A stretch of 64,000 nt of DNA from assembly GCF_001659605.2 (NCBI RefSeq), contig NC_035177.2:2790611-2854610 (forward strand), in the 5' to 3' direction. The notes below the pieces were generated by a model. The model saw nothing but the letters and a program-made list of their open reading frames with translations. It was not told the DNA's origin and made no database searches. Each line of letters begins with the position of its first letter. The stretch's first letter is position 1. Shown here in pieces: positions 58,639-64,000 of this stretch. The position numbers were made by a program, and so were the translations under genes. This DNA comes from Manihot esculenta. Lineage: Eukaryota; Streptophyta; Magnoliopsida; Malpighiales; Euphorbiaceae.

Positions 58639-59846
58639 GTATGTCGTTTTCAAAATAATAATATGATGTAATAAGTTCAATGGGTTTGCTCTCTCTTCTC
58701 TTACTCCATCATTCCCCACACTTGTCTCCTTGTCTATTCAAACACACCTTTCATCTTCTTTTTTTTAAAATTTTTTTAACTCCCCATCTCTTGTTCTCTT
58801 TTTCTTTTTGATTATTGGTCCATCATTTCCTTTATTTAAAAAAAATAGGAAAAAGAAAAAGGAAATCAATGTTCTATTGATTGCTTCAGTGCTTCAAAAC
58901 CCTTATTTAAAAAAAAAAAAAATTAAATAGTTCAGAAACTTCTTCTCTTGATTGTTTGTAATGGGGATTTTGGTAGGATTCATAATACAGCAGGCAAAGA
59001 CTGTAATATTTAGACCCACTTGACCCATTATGTTTCCTTTTTATGATTATGGAGTATCTGCTGCTATTGTTGTTTTCTTGGTCTCTTCTCCAATCCCAAG
59101 TTAAGCTCTCTTTTTAGCTTTTTCTTTTGTCTTTCTCCAAAACCCCTAAATCTCTCTATACAAACATCTCAATCTTCAAGGATTTCTGATTTCCTTTGGA
59201 TTGTGTGTCCATTTTCCTTTCCTTTCTTTTCTTTTCTTTTCCTTTCTTTTCAGGGTAGCAAATCTCTTTACACTTCATTTAAATCCCAAACCATGATATG
59301 GGTTGATTGTATTTTTCTCTTTTTTAGTTTTGGTTTTATGCAAGTTTTCATCTTAAATCCAATTGACTCAAATATGACAAACAATTGTTTTTTTTTTCCC
59401 CTCATATCCTAGGATTAGGACCTATCCAAGGTTGTCTGCTCCTATTTATCTTCCTATGAGAATGTCCTGATGTTTCCATTAAATGTTTTTTTTTAAATAA
59501 TAATTTGATATTTTTAAATATATTATACCATTTTTTGCCTGTTTAATTATTAATGCAGCTTATAAATAATAATTAATTTTACATAAATTTTTATTATATT
59601 AAATATATTGTGGGTCCCATTCATAATCCATATTTTGGTTGGAAAGATTCTAGTCAAACCAAGTTTCGAAGGTCGTTTTCATTTTGCTAAATGTGCAGTA
59701 AGAGATTAATTTCTATAAATAAATATGAAAAATTAATTATATGCAATAATAATGTATTTTTGTAATATGATGTGATAAGCAGGGGTAGAAAAGTAAAAGA
59801 CAAAAAAGGAAAGATATAAAAGGAGGAGTAGAAGAAGAAGAAGAAA

Positions 59847-62800
59847 ATGTTTACATGCATAGCGTGCACAAAACCGGTGGCAGAAGACGGAGAAGACGGA
59901 GCGCGTGGGAGTGGAACGCCAAGTACAAAAGAAGCCGTCAAAAGCCTGACGGCGCAGGTCCTTACTCTTCTCTCTCACTCTCTTCACATTAGAATCCTTT
60001 AATTAGCCTTTGTTTTTTTTTAAAAAAAATATATATATCTAATGAATGTATATAGAAAAATTACAATTTAATCCTTAAAACATTGAGAAATTAACAAATC
60101 AGTCTTTAACTTCTGAAAAATATATTAAAATAAAGTCTATTGTTAAATTAAAATACTTTTTTTTATTTGTTTTTCAAAATTAAAATATTTTTTCATTAAC
60201 GATCATAATTATTAAAGAGATTTTTTTGTATATTTTTTAAAATTATAAAATTAATTAATTAGTAATAATTTTAAATAAAGAAATTTGTTTTAAGTAAGAT
60301 TAAGCAAGAATTTCTCAGCTTTTTAAAGTTTTTTTAAATAATTTAATATGATTTTGCTTGTTTCTGAAAACAAACAAACAATCAATCATGACTCCAGTGG
60401 ATAATACACTATGGGACCATCCTTTGGAATCTTTTCTTCTTTTATTTTTTATTTTTATTTAATATTTTTCCACGTTTAGTAAATTAAATTAATTTTATTT
60501 GGGCTATGCTGCTTGTGCCATTATCCTTTACCTTTTATTCTCTTATAGAAAATGGGAAAATAAGAATTCCCAATATTTTTGATAAAATTAAATGCTAAAT
60601 TTATTGAAAAAGTTTAATTTATGTAATTTTTCAATTTATTAAGAAAATTAAGAAATTAAACTTGTTAATTTAAACTAAATCAAATAAAGAAATTTCACAT
60701 ACACCCAATTGAAAATCCAAATGTTGAGTGAAAAAACCTGGAGAAGAGGACATTAGAGCATGAAATTGAGAATAAACATTTTCTTTTCATTTAAAATTCC
60801 ACATTTTCTGACATCAGAAAAGAAATGCTGATGTGGATGAGGGACATGATAATTAATTAATTAAATTTTTTAAAAAATGGGAAAATGAGGGGTTTAAAGG
60901 TGAATATTCAATGGGTCCAAAGAGGGGTTTGAATAGAGAAGAGGGAATGGGTTGGTTGGAACATTCATAATAGATTAGATTCCCTATAAATATAATTTAC
61001 TGTTTAGCTGCAAAAGTGACAGTGGCTATAGCTGTAATCAGACTTAACCCTATTAACAACTGTCAACTGTCAAATACAAGGACAGATTTTTAAGACACAT
61101 CAACCAGATTCTTCCATTGCCCTAAAATATTTTGACTTCTCTTCTTTTGTTTCTTACACTCTCTCCTCGCTCTGTTTTTTCTTGGTCTTTTCTCTCAGTT
61201 GCTTAGCCCTTGTCTTATTTGCAGGATCACATGAAATTCCATCTACATTTTTTAAAGTATATTAAATTTTATTTATTTTACAAAAAATAGTTTTTTATTT
61301 TGAAATAATCATGTTAATTAATATTATTCTAATTAAAGAAAAAGTTAAATGATAAATTTCAAGAAAATTGAACACTTGCAAATTTATTCAACCTATTGGT
61401 CTGGGCATTTTAGGCTGAGCTCTTTCTTTCCACTGCACTAAGCCTATTTGGGAATCTCTATGAAAAATTAGGTCAAGTATATTAAAGAGAAGAGAAGGAC
61501 AGTTGAATGTCCTTTGCTCTGACCCACCACTGAATTCTTGTCTATCCATTGTGTCTTCAGAGTACAATGTATCATGTCTATTGCCCAAAAATGAGCAACT
61601 AATGGAAAACTCTACCCTAACTATTTTTGGATTAAATATTTATATCGATATTTGTGCAAAGAAATTAAAATAATTCGTTTTTGTATAAGGTCTAGCTGGT
61701 GGGTACTGCAAAAAATGTGTAAGGTTGTAGAGCTTGATCTTGAAGTTTATTAGATTAAATATTTATATCTACATTGATTCATTTGTTGTATAGACTTTAA
61801 TTAATCCTAATCTAATGGGTTTTAAGTTTGTTCTCGAACAAGTCAAAGTTTATATTAGATGTAACTAGAAAAAAGAAGAAAATTTCTAATGGTTTTTGAA
61901 CTTTTCAATGATGTTTCAGATCAAGGACATGGCATTGAAATTTTCTGGTCGTCAATGCAAGCCCTGCACAGGCTCCAGCAGTTTCAAGAAAGGACAGAGA
62001 CCTTACCCTGACTTTGATATGGCTTCTGAAGGGGTTCCATACCCGTATTTAGGAGGTGGAAGCTCAAGCTCAACACCAGCATGGGATTTTACAAGTACTG
62101 GTCACCATCGGGGCACGAGAGGTGACTCGAGATTTAGTGGAATGTTTAGTGGTGATCAGACTCCTGGGAGAGCAGAGTCTATCTCAGCACAGTCTTGTGA
62201 TGTGGTGCTAGAGGATGAGGATGAACCCAAGGAGTGGATGGCACAGGTGGAGCCTGGAGTTCATATTACTTTTGTGTCTCTTCCTAATGGGGGAAATGAT
62301 CTAAAGCGTATTCGCTTCAGGTACACATCAATTGTCCATAAAATGTTAGGCGTTTTTGCATTTTTGTTCAATGAAACCAGTGTACGAACAACAGTTTTAT
62401 TATAACCGCTGACCATGGCAGAACATCATTCATGAACATTGTTAACTAACTGACTTGAGCTTTTTGGTTTGAAGTCGAGAGATGTTCAACAAGTGGCAAG
62501 CGCAGCGATGGTGGGGTGAGAATTTTGACAGGATCATGGAGCTTTACAATGTCCAGAGATTTAATCGTCAAGCTCTTCATACTCCTCCGAGGTCTGAGGA
62601 TGAGGTAAATTGCTTTTTTATCTCCTAAAGACCCCATCCGGGATTTTAAGTTGCACACACTGCATAGCTTATAGCTCATAGTTGAATATTAATTTGAACT
62701 TTAGGCTGATTGATCTGAAGCAAGAGACTATATATCATTCAATATTAGTGATGGTGCAAATTTATGTTCAAGTTTGCTCTGAGCTTATCTTATTCAATCA

Positions 62801-63438
62801 TAACATGTCTAGATAGCCATGTCCAAGAGAAGTAAATTGGACTCCTTCTCAATTATAATTATAACAGATAATATGATCTTTCAACAGCAGAGGGATTCTT
62901 CATACTCGAGGATGGGATCTGCAAGGGAAAGCCCCATGGCTCCATCATATACACCAAGAAGTCACTATAAACCATCTGGAAGTAAAGGGTATTTCCCATC
63001 TGATGCTATGGAGCAAGTTGGCACACAACATTACCACGCTGGTTCAAGCGGTTACGGCATAGGCGGCCCAAAAGCCGAGGCATCTTCTATGGAAGCATCA
63101 CGGACAACCACATCCTCCAGAGATGAACCTTCTATTTCTGTTAGTAATGCTAGTGAGATAGAGTCAGAATGGATTGAAGAAGATGAGCCTGGAGTTTACA
63201 TTACTATCAGACAATTAGCTGATGGGACTAGAGAGCTCCGGCGAGTCAGATTCAGGTAATGGAAAGTCCATTAACGTAATCTTAAGCTTTTTAGTAATTC
63301 AGACTGTTCCAAGTTATGGAAGCTAATGACGTCTGGCATTTGGTTCTCTTATTTCGCAGCCGAGAAAAGTTTGGGGAAGTGCATGCAAAGCTGTGGTGGG
63401 AAGAGAACAGAGACAGAATACAAAATCAATACCTATAA
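59847..63438 (+). CDS. BRX: BREVIS RADIX family protein (five coding exons)
   Basis: Exons: 59847-59957, 61920-62320, 62475-62604, 62888-63255 and 63360-63438. Together they give 362 residues; all introns are GT-AG. Exon 1 begins MFTCIACTK, whose cysteines match the N-terminal palmitoylation motif known for Arabidopsis BRX. Exon 2 continues IKDMALKFSG and CKPCTGSS. BRX domain 1 is about residues 139-200 (EPKEWMAQVEPGVHITF, FNKWQAQRWWGEN, YNVQRF) and domain 2 about 306-362 (EWIEEDEPGVYITIRQL, FGEVHAKLWWEEN). The linker is Ser/Gly-rich. Arabidopsis BRX has 344 residues and acts at the plasma membrane in root protophloem and auxin-related growth. The MF-CIACTK start suggests the BRX/BRXL1 branch; orthology is not proved. 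Two or three residues between SG and QCKPC are missing relative to Arabidopsis. Confidence 0.93.
59958..61919 (+). other. First coding-region intron of the BRX-family gene
   Basis: A 1962-bp phase-0 intron, CAG|GTCCTT to ATGTTTCAG|ATC. AT-rich, with no gene recognised inside. A minus-strand open frame at 61388-61588 looks incidental. Confidence 0.85.
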
Positions 63439-64000
63439 AACTACAACTTCATACAGCTTACAATTTCTAGCAACTGAAAGTGAATGAATTCAGGGTGCAG
63501 TTGGATATCCCTCTACTCCTAGAAAATTACCCAAAAAAGAAAATTGAAAAAGGAAAGGAAAAAAGAATTCTGTTTATTCAGTTTTGTTTCATATATGAAG
63601 TGTTTGCAGAGAAATATTTTCACCATCATTTGTGGTGACAAAACTCCACTTTGTAATGGAAAATTTCCCTTAGGATGTCCAAATGCATCCATTTTTGGCC
63701 TCTATTATTATTTTTACTTATAATTTTATAGCAATTTTTAGTGCTTCTCAAAGATTTATGATTAGTCTTTGGGATTGATTGGCTCTCAGTTTTACATATT
63801 CAAAGTTTGTTTTCTGTAACACCCACTTCATAGATGAAGGAATGGAATTGAGATTTTTTGTAATCACAGAGCAGAATCTGTCTATTCACCTAATGAGTTA
63901 TCATATCAAAATAAATTTATTAATGAGTTTTGGCTCGGTGGAACAGGAGCTGTTTTTAGAGTTATGAGGCTATTGCGAGGATTATTGATATATGTTGCTT
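63439..64000 (+). other. 3' untranslated and downstream region of the BRX-family gene
   Basis: After the stop at 63436-63438 the sequence is AT-rich with no new coding region that I recognise. A TTTGTAATGG stretch near 63651 and AATAAA-like CAAAATAAATTT near 63908 are possible 3'-end signals. The exact transcript end is not resolved. Confidence 0.4.

Noticed and set aside
61388..61588. Minus-strand 66-codon open frame inside a BRX intron
   Set aside because: Short, single, with no recognised motif. Could be a repeat fragment but not supported as a gene.
61896..61919. In-frame ATG at 61896 as the start of the BRX protein
   Set aside because: It lies in intron sequence just before a TTTCAG acceptor. 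The true start is the 59847 exon with MFTCIACTK.

Overview
This window is plant nuclear DNA, most likely from a eudicot. It has long AT-rich spacers, a spliced gene of the plant-specific BREVIS RADIX family, and Ty3/gypsy chromovirus retrotransposons with initiator-Met-tRNA primer sites. I cannot name the species from sequence alone. There are no bacterial genes, operons, CRISPR arrays or rRNA/tRNA genes.

Positions 1-49009 are a nest of seven LTR retrotransposons. Six (called E1-E6 here) belong to one Tekay/Del-like chromovirus group: about 2.1-2.2 kb LTRs, one gag-pol frame of roughly 1650 codons, and a C-terminal chromodomain-like tail. The seventh is a decayed Tat-like element (17743-19775). 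Left half, all minus strand: E1 (1-8950) sits in the leader of E2 (8951-11082), E2 sits in the integrase region of E3 (11083-17742), and E3 sits in the gag of the Tat-like relic. Right half: E4 (plus, 19776-49004, target duplication AGTAT) sits in the LTR side of the same relic. E5 (minus, 22537-41833, duplication GTTAG) sits in E4's gag. E6 (minus, 24173-33645, duplication CTTAC) sits in E5's 3' LTR. E6 is structurally intact, with one open 1648-codon frame. E5 has a gag frameshift, E1 has two stops and E3 has nine.

The LTRs carry two structures that ordinary annotation misses. Upstream of the TATA box is an array of imperfect palindromes (TTCGGC-N-GCCGAA), spaced 36-20-36-36-20 bp. It is two copies of a 92-bp three-site module in most elements and one copy in E2 and E6. 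Downstream of the TATA box, all copies keep good splice signals in the same order (GAG|GTAAG, TGTGTAG|G, AG|GTGAGT, TGCAG|G) around fast-changing sequence. This suggests that the long leader is spliced.

Positions 49010-57690 are AT-rich intergenic DNA with several short direct or tandem duplications and no recognisable gene. From about 57690 to the end lies a plus-strand BRX-family gene. It has a TATA box, a long 5' leader that is probably spliced, and five coding exons between 59847 and 63438 giving a 362-residue protein. That protein has the N-terminal MFTCIACTK motif and two BRX domains. It is the only host gene I can support.
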